Under the pieces are notes generated by a model, which ran no database searches, had not been told where the DNA came from, and was given only the letters and a program-made list of their open reading frames with translations. From Anaeramoeba flamelloides (taxonomy: Eukaryota > Metamonada > Anaeramoebidae), in the NCBI GenBank assembly GCA_027625915.1, contig JANTQA010000036.1, positions 12,421,001-12,485,000 of the forward strand: a DNA stretch of 64,000 nt, given 5' to 3'. Each line of letters begins with the position of its first letter. Within the stretch, counting starts at the first letter, position 1. The translations under genes and the position numbers were made by a program. Below are positions 31,658-44,000 of the stretch, in pieces.

Positions 31658-34571
31658 CTGATTCTTATTTTTTATTTTTTTTTTCGTTTTTATTCTTCTT
31701 ATCTTTTTTATTTTTATTCTTTTTTTCTTTTTTATTATCATTTTTATTTTTATTTTTATTCTTATTCTTATTTTTTTTTTTTTCGTTTTTTATTCTTCTT
31801 ATCATTTTTATAATTACTCTTATTTTCTTTTTTATTATCATTTTTATTCTTATTCTTATTCTTAATCTTATTTTTCTTTTTATTTCCATTTTTGTTATTA
31901 TTTACATTTTTATTATTATTATTATTTTTTTCAACCAAAAATTTTTTTTTCTCCCTTAATCCAAATAATTGAAATTTTAATGTTTCTGTTTCAATATCTT
32001 TTAATGATATTTCCTTGTCAATTTTTTTTATTTTATTTTGGATATTTTGAATTTTTTTATTCATAAATCTCTTTAAATAATTTTTTTTATCTGGAATTGA
32101 TTTACTCAAATCATGACTTGACGAATGAGATCTTGTTAATTTATATAATGTTGGATCGAGATACCTTTTTCCAGAAAACCCGTTTTTTCTGTTTTGTACA
32201 TTGTTCGTGTTCGTTATTGGGGTGCCAAATCCTTCAATTTCACGAATTGATAAAAGATCGAGCCAATTATTTATTATTGGATTACTTTTTCTGTATTCAC
32301 TATTTTTAATCTCGTCGATCTTACTTGAAGAAAAATTATTTTCTACCAAAATTAATCTTGGGGTTAATAAAACCTTTCGTTTTTCTTTCTTCTTTTGATT
32401 AATTATATTATTGGATGACTGATTGATCTTTAGGCTTAAATGAAATTTATTTTTTTTGATTTTTGGTAATTCTTTAAAGTTTATTTTATTATTTAGGTTG
32501 CTGTCTTTTAAAAAAATTGGCAAATCTTCTTTATCTTGCTTTCCAATTCTTCGGTAATCTATTAAACTTTGAATTCTATTGTTTGGAACATCGGTATTTA
32601 AAGGATCAAAATAACTTTCGTCAATTTTTGCTCTATATTTAAAGTTTTTTTTAAATTTCTCAAACTCTATATCTTTAAAATTCTCATTCTCATTCTCATT
32701 CTCATTCTCATTCTCATTTCCGGTATCAGTATCGTAGTCGTCGGTTCTGTTATTGGTATTTACATTTGATTGTGGTATTTGAATTTTTAAATTTCCTTTA
32801 AATTTTGGATTAACATTCTTTTGTTTTTTGATTTTACTCTTTTTTTTTTTTTTCCTTTCCTTTTTCTCTTCCTTTTCTTCATCCTCATTCTTTCTATTTT
32901 TCTTCTTTTTCTTCTTCTTCTTTTTCTTCTTTTTCTTTTGATTTGGATTTTTATTTTTATTCTTTTTTTTTGTGTGTTTGCTTTTCTTCTTCTCCTTTCT
33001 TTGTTCTGATTCTTCTCCAGTTTTTATTTTTTCTTGAATTGAATTCTCGATAAATTTACTTTTTGAAGACTCTGAAATTATTAAATAAAAATTTAATAAT
33101 TCAATTACTTCGGCAGTATTTGTATTAATTTCAGACTCGTTTTCTATTTCAAGATCTAAGCACAAACCTAAATTGTATGTTAAAGATAATAAATTTTGAT
33201 AAAGCTTTGAGGACTCACCACTTAAATTGTTTTCTTCTAGTCTTTTTCTTTCCGTTTCATAGATTTGTGATAATAAAAATTCATAATCTTGTAAATCTTC
33301 CTCGCACAATTCTATCAAATTTTCCAATTCTTCTTCACACCTTTCTAAATAAATTTGAGTTGCCTCTTCGTTGGTTTTATTCTTCACCTTGTTTTGATTG
33401 ATTATTTCTCCAATTTTTATGGAATAATATTCCTCAAATATTTTCAAATTTGATTCACCATAATCCTTCTCGATCAGCCATCTTAAATATTTTTTCAGCT
33501 CAGCAAAGGATCGTGATTTGTATTTCTTTTTTATGATTTTATTTATTTTGTTTTGGTATTGTAATTTTTTAAATTGAAATTCTTTTGATTCAGATTTGGG
33601 GATAAATATTTCTGGTTGATATATTTCATCATCAGAGATTTCATAGTTAGAGATTGTTTCAGATTTTTCTAACTTTTCATTCTTTTTTTCATTAATTGTG
33701 GTTGGAACCCACTCCTCAAAGTTTTCACTATTTTCGAGCGTGGTTTCTGTTTCTGTTTCTTTTTCTTTTTCTTTGTTTTTATTTTTAGTTTCTCTCTTAA
33801 TACTGTTCCTTTTTTTTTTTTTAATTTCTCTCTTAATACTGTTCCTTTTTTTCTTAATTTCTAGACTACACTCTTCCCATTCGATGTCTTCTTCATCAGT
33901 ATTCTCATCTTTTTTGTTTTTGTTTTCGTTTTCTTTTTCTTTTTCTTTTTCTTTTTCTTTTTCTTTTTCTTTTTCTTTTTCTTTTTCTTTTTCTTTAGAG
34001 CTGTATCGATCTTCGGTGGTGTTCTCATACAAGATCCCATTTTTCAGAACTGGGCACCACAAACACAAATTACAAACAAATTGAATTATTTTTGTTTTGT
34101 TCCCTTCCAATAATTCACTTAAAGTTGGCTTTGACAAATTGTAATCGGTTTCATTCAATAAGCCTAAAAATTTCTCTGCAACCGAACGATTATCTTTTAG
34201 TCCAAGAATCGAGATAAAATCAAAAGACGTGCATAGTTTATCAACAAGCTGAACTATGAATTCCAATGTCTTTTTAAAATAGAACAAAAAAATTATAAAA
34301 ATTGTTGTTTTGTTTTTTTGTTTATTTGTTTTTTTTGTTAGGATCACCAACGAAAAAAGGAAAGTGTGAACAAGTAAATTTTTTTTACATGAAGTTTCAC
34401 GGTATAGTCCTCGAACGCTGTTTCGAAAATTGAATTTAACCAAAGATTCAAAAAATATAATTGATCCGTTTGTGATTCAAGGTATTTGATTTCCTTTAAA
34501 AAAGTTAATTTTGGATGTGATTTAATAATTGATAACAACGAAAGACTTTCTTCAGACAAGTCAAGACTCAT
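28655..34571 (-). CDS. Large coiled-coil RasGAP protein, best read as three exons (~1849 aa)
   Basis: Exon 1 is 34571-34389, a 119-nt intron follows (donor GTAAAA), and exon 2 starts at 34269. Taken alone, exon 2 runs to a stop at 31768, and a second long ORF runs 31741-28655 in another frame. A phase-0 intron 31905-31658 (donor GTAAAT, acceptor TCAG) joins both in frame; otherwise there are two genes or A-run frameshifts. The N-terminus (about residues 1-140) has a helical, calponin-homology-like pattern ending in LSKPTLSELLEGNK and FVCNLCLW (tentative). The middle has (KE)n, (EN)n and lysine-rich coiled-coil stretches. The RasGAP domain has YLFKSADIATKLM (arginine-finger loop, 30170-30130) and FLRFVCPMIVSP (near 29820-29785). 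The C-terminal ~150 residues may form a PH-like domain. RasGAPs stimulate GTP hydrolysis by Ras at membranes. Odd: the finger residue is Lys (codon 30160-30158), so catalysis may be weak or absent. Confidence 0.8.
31658..31905 (-). other. Proposed 248-nt intron of the RasGAP gene, in K/N simple repeat
   Basis: On the minus strand AAAAT|GTAAAT at 31905 matches the donor consensus of this window, and ATCAG|AAT ends at 31658. Both flanking exons are in phase 0. Two imperfect copies of a ~100-base A-rich unit lie inside. The stop of the upstream frame (31768) falls within it. No pyrimidine tract precedes the acceptor, but most acceptors here lack one. Confidence 0.45.
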
Positions 34572-35559
34572 AATGAAATAATTATTTTTGTTGAAAAATT
34601 AATTCATTAAAAAATGATAAGTTAAATGGAAATATTTAACACTTAAAAATTATTCAAGAAAAATTAACTTTTTGACAAACTTTTTGCTTTTGGAAACAAC
34701 CACCAAAATTAACCAGTTTTCTTTAGTCTGGGTTTGGGTGTTTTGTTTCACAAAATGTCAAAAAAAAATTTGTTTTTGTTTTACAAATAGTAAAAACAAA
34801 AAAAGCAATTTCGATCTGAAATTGTATTTCAGGAGGGTAACAATTCCTTATAAAATGGTGTGGATCAAAATAGCTTTATTTTCTCTGAGAAAATATTTGG
34901 ATCTTGAATTGACAGTCAAAAAGAATAAACAAAAATAATTTTGCAAATTTTTGTATTGAAGACAGTTGTGAATTTACAAGGTTTGTTTCTGGTTTATTTA
35001 TTTTGCTTTGTTTAGTACAAAAAAAATTTGTGTTTTATTAAATTATTTCCACTTAAAATTTTTGTCTAACTTAATTAAGTTTCTTTTTAAAACAGAAATA
35101 AACGAGCAAAAAGAGAAAAGAAAATATTTTCGGAAAACTTCAACTCTGGGAAAAAATTTTTTTTACTTGTACAATCAATCAATTCTTCACAGAGATAAAA
35201 ACAAAAGGGATTAATTTTTCTGTTTTCTGAAAAAATTCTGAAAACATAATATCCCTCAACGCTAATTTTTACAAAAGACGAACAAGAAAATGAAAAGAAA
35301 AAATCAAAATTTGTCAATTTTTTTATTTTTTGGCATTAGCATTATTCACGATTCTATAAATAAGACAGAGACAATAAATATTAAACAAAAAAAGTAAATA
35401 TAGTTGTATAGTGATGTTTTGAAATGTAAAACGGTCTTCTAAAAGCGAGAATTTATTAATTTGTTTTCATATTTTCCACTGTCTCGAAAATATATGATAC
35501 AGTGCTGGTAGAACACAAGTTTCAAAATTCAAGCTGTACTTCTTTTTTATAGAAGGTTA

Positions 35560-35930
35560 TACTTCAACCGATCATAGAAACCGACAATAAAGAAATAACT
35601 AAATATCATAGTGGTTTTTTAAAGTAATACCATTAAAAAGGAAATTCTAAAAATAAAGGATCAAATTGGAAAATTTTTCTCAAAAAGGAGTTAAATTTTT
35701 GAGAAAATTTGAAAATTATAAAAAAATTAAAAATTTTACCTTAAAAACGAGATAATTTGAAAAATTTTAAACAAATTACATTCGTAATGAGAAATTTACT
35801 TAAAATACCATGGGGGTTGCCCTTCAAAATTTGATTTAGGCTTATGGTATACTTTTGGGCAGTAAATTGGATATATATTGTGACAAGAAGTAAAAAAAAA
35901 AAAGGTTGGATCAAAAAAGCAGGTTGTTTA
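35560..35930. repeat. Dispersed repeat R5, copy 1
   Basis: Collinear with 55315-55660 and 59810-60180. Shared elements include a GATCA(A)AGAAACC-like start, an AAATTCTAAAAAT block, GGTATACTNTTGNG, AGTAAATTGGAT and an ACAAGAAG(A) plus A-run end. No coding capacity; origin unknown. Confidence 0.5.
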
Positions 35931-37229
35931 TATATCTTGCTACATATGATTAAATAATTGTAATACATCTAATAAAAATTAACTTTGAAATTTGTGAAAA
36001 CGATATTTACACTATTACAAGAACTAAACCAGAAATTTGTATATCACCCCATAGAACCAAGTATAATAATTGTTCTAAATTTCTTGTTATAAAAATCATC
36101 TTTGTCAAAATTCGAAACTAACAAAAAATTAGTGATAAAAATTATTTCTTTCATTTATAAATTATATGTTAAATATGCCTCATATGAGAAATTTCATTTG
36201 AATATTTATTCTAAATTTATGAAGTTTCTATAAATAAATATGTATTTATAAACTAAATTCCAAAAAGTTGGAATTGGTTTGAAATATTGGAAGAATGACA
36301 ATACTACACTTTACATTAAATTTGGAAATAATTTTGATTTTCCAAAATATTAATTCATTTTTTGTCTTTTTTATTTTGTTTTGGTTTTATTTCTTTTACT
36401 CCGGTTTAGTACTCTGTTTTGTGAGATCTAAAAAAATTTTTTCAATGATTGATAGTAAGTTAATGGCTGTATTGTTAAATAGAAAAATCACAGACAATTA
36501 ATTGATGGTCTCTCATTATATGATTTATCAATAATTTGAAATGAAATTTCAACATATAAACTTTTATATTATTTTTGTTCTGGGTGTTTCATCATTTTGG
36601 ACGTATATATTTTCCCTTTTTCCTTTAATTTTTATTTTTTTTTTTATTTCAGGATAAATTGATTACTTATTAAAACATTAATAACCTCTAAATTAAATGT
36701 GGTTTTGTATTAGGTTTAGAATAGGATAATAAATTGGGTTTTTTTTTTTTGCATATGTTTGATTTTGGGTAATCAAAATTTTTGGAATGGGTTGTAAATA
36801 TATAAAAATATTATATCTATATCTAAAAACGGTAAAATTTTTCTTGTCCCCCCTCCACCCCCGATCCACATAAATTCTACAGACATTAAAATATAAATAA
36901 TACTTAAAACAGCAAATTTTAAAAAAGCTTAAATTACTTCAATAATGCAAAATATATATACTTGAAATAAATTGCCTCTAAATCATAATTTTTCGCTTTG
37001 TATTTATATTTATGAGAAAGGAAAGTTTTTATAGCAAGAATGATAGATATATATCTTTTCTAGTCCTTGTTATTAATATTATCAATTATCTAGATATTAT
37101 TTTTTCAAAAGTTTCAATTTTTTTTTACATTGGTCTAATAAAAAGTTTGTTTGAAAAATAATATGTTATCTGATTACCACTTACCTATATTTGCGAGAAA
37201 ACGAATATATGAAGTGATTTAATAGAAAA

Positions 37230-37560
37230 CTTATATGTACCCGATTGTCCCAACGCCTTTGAAAAATATTGTAAAAATATTATTGAAAAATAAATTATTA
37301 TATTTTTTTGCAATTGATAACAAAAAAAATAAATTATTTTTTGAATTTTTTTTTAATTACTTTTCGAAATTCAAATATAGATCACAAATAATAGTATTTT
37401 AGTCTCTAATAATTCTATTTATAAATTTAAAAAGTGACTATTTTTTCAATTTTTTGAATTAAGAATTGTAACAATAATTATTAAATAATTATACAAAATG
37501 ATATTAACTCTTGATTATTATTCTTTTCAACGGTTTTTTTTGTATTTTTTTTCATATTTA
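37230..37560. repeat. Dispersed repeat R2, copy 2
   Basis: Parallels 43240-43500: an AATATTATTGAAAAATAAATT block, TTTTTAATTACTTTTCGAAA, ATAGTATTTTAGTCTCTAA and GTGACTATTTTTTCAATTTT occur in the same order and spacing. Confidence 0.5.
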
Positions 37561-39122
37561 TTCTATTTCGTGGAAATAATTTATCTAAAAAATCTTTGAG
37601 TTAATTATTCTGTTTTTTAAAGAATTTAAATTTTTAATAACATATTCACATTCTAAAATACATTGAATTTTTATATTTCCAGAATTCCAAAGTATAAATA
37701 TTTTAAAACCAAACTTTAAATCTATTTTAAAAAACTGCTATTTTTTCAAATTTTCTCTGGGTTTTTACTATGAATATATTGATTATATTTTAAATAAGTT
37801 AAACTTTTCTAATTATTTTATTTATTCAATTTTTTGAAACATTTAAATAAAATAAATTAGATTCAATATATATATATATATATATATTGGTGGTATATTT
37901 AATTGTTTGATTTATTTTTGATAAAAATCAACAATTTAAAGTAATTTTAAATAAATTGGTTATTTTTTAATTTTTTTCTTTTTTTTTGGGGGGGGTTATA
38001 AATAGAAAAAATAATCTATTTATTTATCAATAATTTAAAAATAAATTATTAATTGTTGTTAAAAGAACTATAAAAAAATCATTAAAGTGGTTTCTCAACC
38101 ACTTTGTTTTAAAAATACTTTTTTGTAAAATATGTTTTGATGAAGTTACCTTATTTAATGAAATAATATATTCTTGTTTTTAAAAACATTTAAATGTTTA
38201 TTAGCAATTTGGGGAAAAATCGAGCAGGGATAATTAATTTGGTGCTGTTTTTGTGTGGAAAAATTATCAAAAATGAAGAATAACATCAACAGATCAATGA
38301 ATAAAATAAAAATTATTAAGGATAAAATGGGGTGTCTGTGTTACTAATATTTTAAAAAAAAATAATATCTTTTATATAGGGTTATTCTTTGATTGGACAA
38401 TTATTAAAATTTTATTGAAAATTTTTAAACTATTTTTTACGATCCTCAAAATTCACATGAAAAATTTAGATCAAGATGGGGATCTAAATTTATTTTGCTA
38501 ATTTGATTGTTTATAATATAATAAATCCTTCTTACAGGTTAATATCTTGATTCTAAAAATTGGTTTTACTTTTTTTTTTCAGGTTCTATTAATGTTACTA
38601 ATTAAAAATTGCATTTCACCTTTTTTTCAATTTCATTTTTTACGAATGGTATGTTATATATATTCAATTATCTCTTGGTTCAAGGCTGTCCAAAAAAATC
38701 GTTTCAAATACAAATAATCATGCCTCATTCTTCTTTATCATTGTTAATATTCAAGATCAAAATAGAAAAAAAAAATTCAACAATGGTAGTTCTATGATTT
38801 TGTAACCACATATTACTTGAAATTTTTAACACTAGATTATAACTTTTGATGGAATTGTTTTTAAAAAAATTTGTATAAAGTCTAAATTCAAAAAAATATT
38901 TGAAATTTTGGTTATAAAATTTTCAAAAATAATTGAATTGGTATAATTTTTGAAGATTTAATATTAGATAAATAATTCCTAATTATCGTCTGAATCACTC
39001 TTAAAATATAATTTCAATTAATTTGTAATTAGATCTCATAAAAATAATGCTGATAATAAATTACAAATAAATTCTCCAAATTACTTTTATGTTTTTAAAT
39101 ATAAACTAAATTCAAAAAATAG

Positions 39123-39662
39123 GGGCCCAAATTTCGAGATCTCGTTCTAGAATCATTGGATTTCAATATGATGTTGGGCAGTTGATTAATGATGTAATTT
39201 AAATAAAATTTTCTACTTCATAATTTACTAACCAAACTTTTGACTGAAAAATTGGAAGAAAATAAAAAAAATTTTCAAACAATCAGATGACAATTTGATT
39301 TTTTTTTGTTTGTTAGTTTCTTCAATCAAATAGTTTCAGATGTTAATTTTTCTTCACTGATTTACATTTAATATTTTTACATGATGAAAAATTTCAATTT
39401 AATTCTCAATCAAATTACTCTTACAACCGAAAAAAAATTCGATAATATCCAGATGTTGTAAAATTTTGGATGATTTTTTTAGCCAAATTTTTGTACAAAA
39501 AATGAAATAGATTTTTTTCAACGTATAAAAGTTTTTAAAGAAGACACCTTGTTAGTATTTAATCTTCTGATGATTATCCATCAACTTCTAGTTTATTGAT
39601 GATTATTTACAGGGTTCCTCATATAATTAGTTTAGTGAGTATAATTTGAAAAACTGGGCCCT
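39123..39662. mobile_element. Possible non-autonomous element with GGGCCC ends
   Basis: AAAAAATAGGGGCCCAAATTT near 39115-39136 recurs in inverse orientation near 39650-39670 (read inward: AAAAATAAGGGCCCAGTTT). GC-rich hexamers are rare in this DNA, so the pairing is notable. The interior (540 bp) has no ORF. I cannot fix the target duplication. Confidence 0.35.
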
Positions 39663-39720
39663 TATTTTTCGAAAGTAGTTTATATATTCTCTGGATTTTT
39701 AATTGCAAATATTAGTAAAT

Positions 39721-39748
39721 ACACTACACTACACTACACTACACTACA
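39721..39748. repeat. Pentamer microsatellite (ACACT)5 at a CACTA-like end
   Basis: Five tandem ACACT units lead directly into CACTACAAGGAAAATTT at 39742. The repeat unit is the same pentamer as the element's terminal CACTA, so the end itself appears to have been amplified. Confidence 0.8.
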
Positions 39749-40444
39749 AGGAAAATTTTTTCAAAAAAAAATCTCTAAATTTTGTATTTTTGAAATACAC
39801 TCATATAATAAACATTATTATACATAACAATTTTCAATGAGTTTTACAACTTTAATAGATATTAATAGGAATTGAAAAAAAAATGAAATTTTTCAGTAAT
39901 ATTTTTTTCATTTTTAATTGTAAAATTTCTTGAATTTTTTAACTGACTTAGTAGAGAGATAATTTTCAAGTATTTTTTTAATAGTATAAAAGGAAACATA
40001 TTTTTGAATTTGAAAATAGCACAAAATATTCCAATCAAAAGATATCGCTAAATTAAATTGAAAATCTGATTTTTTATCTGTTTTTGGAATATTTTTTATC
40101 ATTTATTTTTTTTCCATGTTTGAGTTTTTTATATACGTTCCCGGTTTTTTTCTGTAAATTACTTTAACATTTATTTGTTTTTCAATCTTAATGTTCAATC
40201 AAAAATTAATTCATTTCAACTTTTTCCAATAAAAAAATACCCTGAAAATAGGTGTTTTTTTCAAAAGTCGGTATTTTTGAAAAGGGGGGGTATTCAGATT
40301 TTCAAGAGTTTAAAAGCTATCCTATTTTTATTACATAAAATTATGATAACTTTGAAAAAATAATTTATAAAAGAAGTATAACTGAAATCCAATGTATAGT
40401 TTTGGCTAACTTTAATTTTTGGTATTTAAATTTTCCTTGTAGTG
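39742..40444. mobile_element. Non-autonomous element with CACTA-type termini, 703 bp
   Basis: The left end CACTACAAGGAAAATTT and the right end (read inward) CACTACAAGGAAAATTT are identical over 17 bases. CACTA (En/Spm) elements are named for this start, and CACTACAAG is a common end. TA is next to both ends; a three-base duplication is not clear because the left flank is the amplified pentamer. No transposase is visible inside. Confidence 0.65.
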
Positions 40445-41030
40445 TAATAGTTTTATTTTTATTCGTAAAATTTTCTGAGAGTCTGGAACTTCAGATTACC
40501 AATAGAATTTATTAACAAACTACCACGTCTTTCAATTCCAGTGTATCTTAATGTGTTAATACTCCCCTTAATAAATTCATTTATGTAAAAAATTTATATT
40601 TTCGAAATTTCCTCAAAAGAGTAATTAGAGTTCTTTATTTCAAAAATAAAATAAAATTTGTATCTGAAAAAACGAAATAGTTTCCTATTTTTTCGTAACA
40701 AGTTTAATTTTAAATCAAATCAAAAAACTTTTCATTTGATTGAAACCTTTTACTAATTTAACCAACAAAAATTGAATGGACACCAATAAAAACACAAATG
40801 AACATGAATAAAAAAACATCAAAAACTCAAGTAACGAGATCAAATATATTAATCTGACAAAAATAGTAATATAAAAATTGAAGGGACAAAATTACTAATC
40901 TAACCACACAAAAACATAACTACAGAGAGAAACTTTTGTTGAAATTTGGCAAATAAATGAACATAAAACCAAATCTAAATAAAATTCTTCTAAATTCATT
41001 TTCTCTCTTTTTTTGAAATCATCAACAAAA

Positions 41031-44000
41031 ATGTCACTTTCACAACAAATTGAAGAAAAAAAAAACGAACTCAAACTTCTAAAAGAAGAGCTTTCAAATA
41101 AAAGATCTGGTGGAAACTCGCTAATTTTAAAAACAACATCTTCGGATGTTCAGTCTTTCAATTCTTCGCCTTTAAAAATTCGAAGAAACCTTACAGGACA
41201 TCTTGGTAAAATCTATGGGATGCACTGGGCACAAGACTCTACTAGACTCGTTTCCGCGTCTCAAGACGGTCGTCTTATTGTTTGGAATGCAAAATCTACA
41301 AACAAAGTAATTATTCTTAATTTTTTTTTGTTGTTTTTTTCATTTATTTTTTTTATTGATTTAAAAAAAAAAAATTTGTCTTCTTTTCTTCTTTCAAAGT
41401 TGACCAATAAAACAAATTTAGACAACAAACAAATTCGAAATCAAAATTGAATCAATTTACAATTCAATTACTTGTTTTTTGTTTTTTTATTTATAATTTT
41501 TTTTTTTTTGATTTGATATTTGTTTCTTGAATTTATATTTCTTCTGAATTTTAAAAATGAAAACAAATCTTACACATCACAATTTCTCTTGTTTTTTTTC
41601 CTATGTTTATTTTTAAAAATTATTTTTGTTATGGCCTTAGTTACTTGCAATTACCTTAAGATCAAATTGGGTAATGACCACAGGCTTTGCACCATCTGGA
41701 AAAATGGTTGCGTCAGGTGGTCTTGATAATGTTTGTTCTGTTTTTGATATTACAGATCCGGAAGATGAAAATTTATCGTAATTTTTTTAATTTCTTTTTT
41801 AATTCTTTTTTTTTCTCTCAAATAAATTTTAATTTCTTTTTTTGTTCTTTTTCTTTTGATTGTTTTTAATTTCATAACTTCTTTTTGTTTAATACATTGT
41901 AAATTTCCTCAAACACTACCCAACGAAAACACTTCATAATTTAAAGAGCCTTCCGTGAGTTAAATGGACACACAGGCTATATTTCATGTACAAGATTTTT
42001 AGATGATCAACAAATCCTTACTTCCTCTGGCGATATGAGTTGTATTCTTTGGGACATTAACTCTGGTTCAAAAATTACAGAATTTTTAGATCATAATGGA
42101 GATGTTATGTTGTAAGTTGAATTTCTTTTTGCTTTTTCTTTTTTTTCTTTTTTTTTTTTTCATTTTTCTCTCTTATTTTGTGTTTTTTTATTTCAAAAAA
42201 TACTTTTAAGTTTCAACTTTGACCACGTTTTCAAATTATAATAATTGATCTTTCGATAATTCGAACATTTTTACAATATTTAAATTTGCTACCCGAACAG
42301 ACAATAAACAATATCTCTAAAAAAATTTATCCAATTTATTGAGTTGTATCTTAAAGAAAAAGGAAATAGATTAATTTTAACACAAAATAATTAAAGCTTT
42401 GTTTAAATATTCTGAATTTCGTCGATCATTAATATTATTGAATTAACAAAAACATAAAATTACTTGAGAACACGCCAAAACAAAAATCCATAAACCAAAA
42501 GAATGATTTTCAAAATAAAATATTAAATATTTTTCAAAAGCAACGCCTTAAAAATTTATACAAATATAATAAATGACAATTGTGAGTTTATAACTTCAGA
42601 ATTTGAATTTTAAAAACAACCAAATTGAATTAAACTTTTACAAATTTGCAAGTTCTCTTTTAAATTTTTTATTTTAATTTTTGATAGAGAAACAAATAAA
42701 AATTTGAATTACAGCCCACAAAGCAATATAGTTAAAATAAAGTACTAATTGAAAAATAAAATTTTACGACACAAAAACTTTTTTCTAATAAATTACTTTA
42801 AGAAAATCAAATTACAGAAAAGTATGGATATGCCTATTTTTATACTTTAAGCGATTCTTTTTCGAAAATTAAAGTTATTATTTAGATAAATTATTAAGAA
42901 CGAAATATTTTGTTGTGTTAATATAAGAGTTAATATTGGATTTCAATGAACATTTGGAAGGTAGTGTTTAGAAAAAGGGGAATAGTCAAAAAGTATTTAA
43001 ATAATAACTCCAATTTTTTTATTTTTATACTTTTAAAGATGTATTTTAAAACCCTTACAAAGATTTAAAAACAAATTTTTCTATTTTTTTCATTCTTTTA
43101 TAAATTGAAAAAATAAAAATATAGAAATAAATCAAATTTTATTATAGATCACTTTAATTTTCTTTAAGGGATAACTTTATCATAGATTCGTCTATAATTA
43201 AAACACGTTATAATTAAAAGCAAAACATAAGAGTGATTCATCGTTCAAATGGTCTTAAAAAAATCTATTACAAATATTATTGAACAATAAATTATTTGAT
43301 TTTTTAATTAAAAAGGATCACAATCAAAAAATTTTCAATTTTTGGAATTTTTTATTTTTTAATTACTTTTCCAAATCTAAAAATAGAAACTCCAAATAAT
43401 ACAATATTTTGGTATTTAAAAATTAACATTTAGAAATATTCAAAAGTAACTATTTTTTCAATTTTTTAAATTTCAAAGATTAACTCAATAATAATCAGCA
43501 TAAAACCCCAAAAACTTGATTAGTTTTGTTTCCTTTTGATAAAGCTAATTGTAACATCAATATATTTCCAAGATTTCAGAAATAATTAGTCAAAAAAATC
43601 TATTCATTAATTATTTAATTTTTTAACAGTATTGAAATTTTTTGGCAACTAGTCTACATTTCGAGACAAATTTAAAAAAGATATTTTTTCATCTTTGGAG
43701 TCTGAATATTGATGGCCCAACCGTTAAATTTGTCTTGAAATGCGGATTTTTTTTCTGAAATTGTTGGTTTTTTTACTCATACAAAGATCATTTTCAATTG
43801 ATAGGATCTACTTTTTGTACTATTTAACTAATCGAATTTTTTAGAGACATTTGAACCATGCACCACTAATCTGATTTACTTTCAATAACATCATACTTTG
43901 ATTTTAGACTTATCTTTGTGGTATTATGCTAACACCTTTAATAAAAGACAGGAATGTCAAAATACTTTTTATTAACAAAATATAGATCTGATAAAATAAA

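Larger units (their letters stand above)
34572..41030. other. Intergenic region between divergent RasGAP and G-beta genes
   Basis: 6.5 kb that must hold both promoters. Contents: R5 copy (35560-35930), R2 copy (37230-37560), a TA microsatellite (about 37868-37888), a possible element with GGGCCC ends (39123-39662) and an element with CACTA-type ends (39742-40444). The remaining AT-rich stretches show no gene. Confidence 0.6.

Noticed and set aside
31603-31959. Plus-strand ORFs rich in F/L/S opposite the RasGAP gene
   Set aside because: They are the antisense of K/N/E simple repeats in the minus-strand gene.
37868-37888. TA microsatellite as an origin or regulatory site
   Set aside because: Simple repeat in AT-rich DNA; nothing nearby supports a function.
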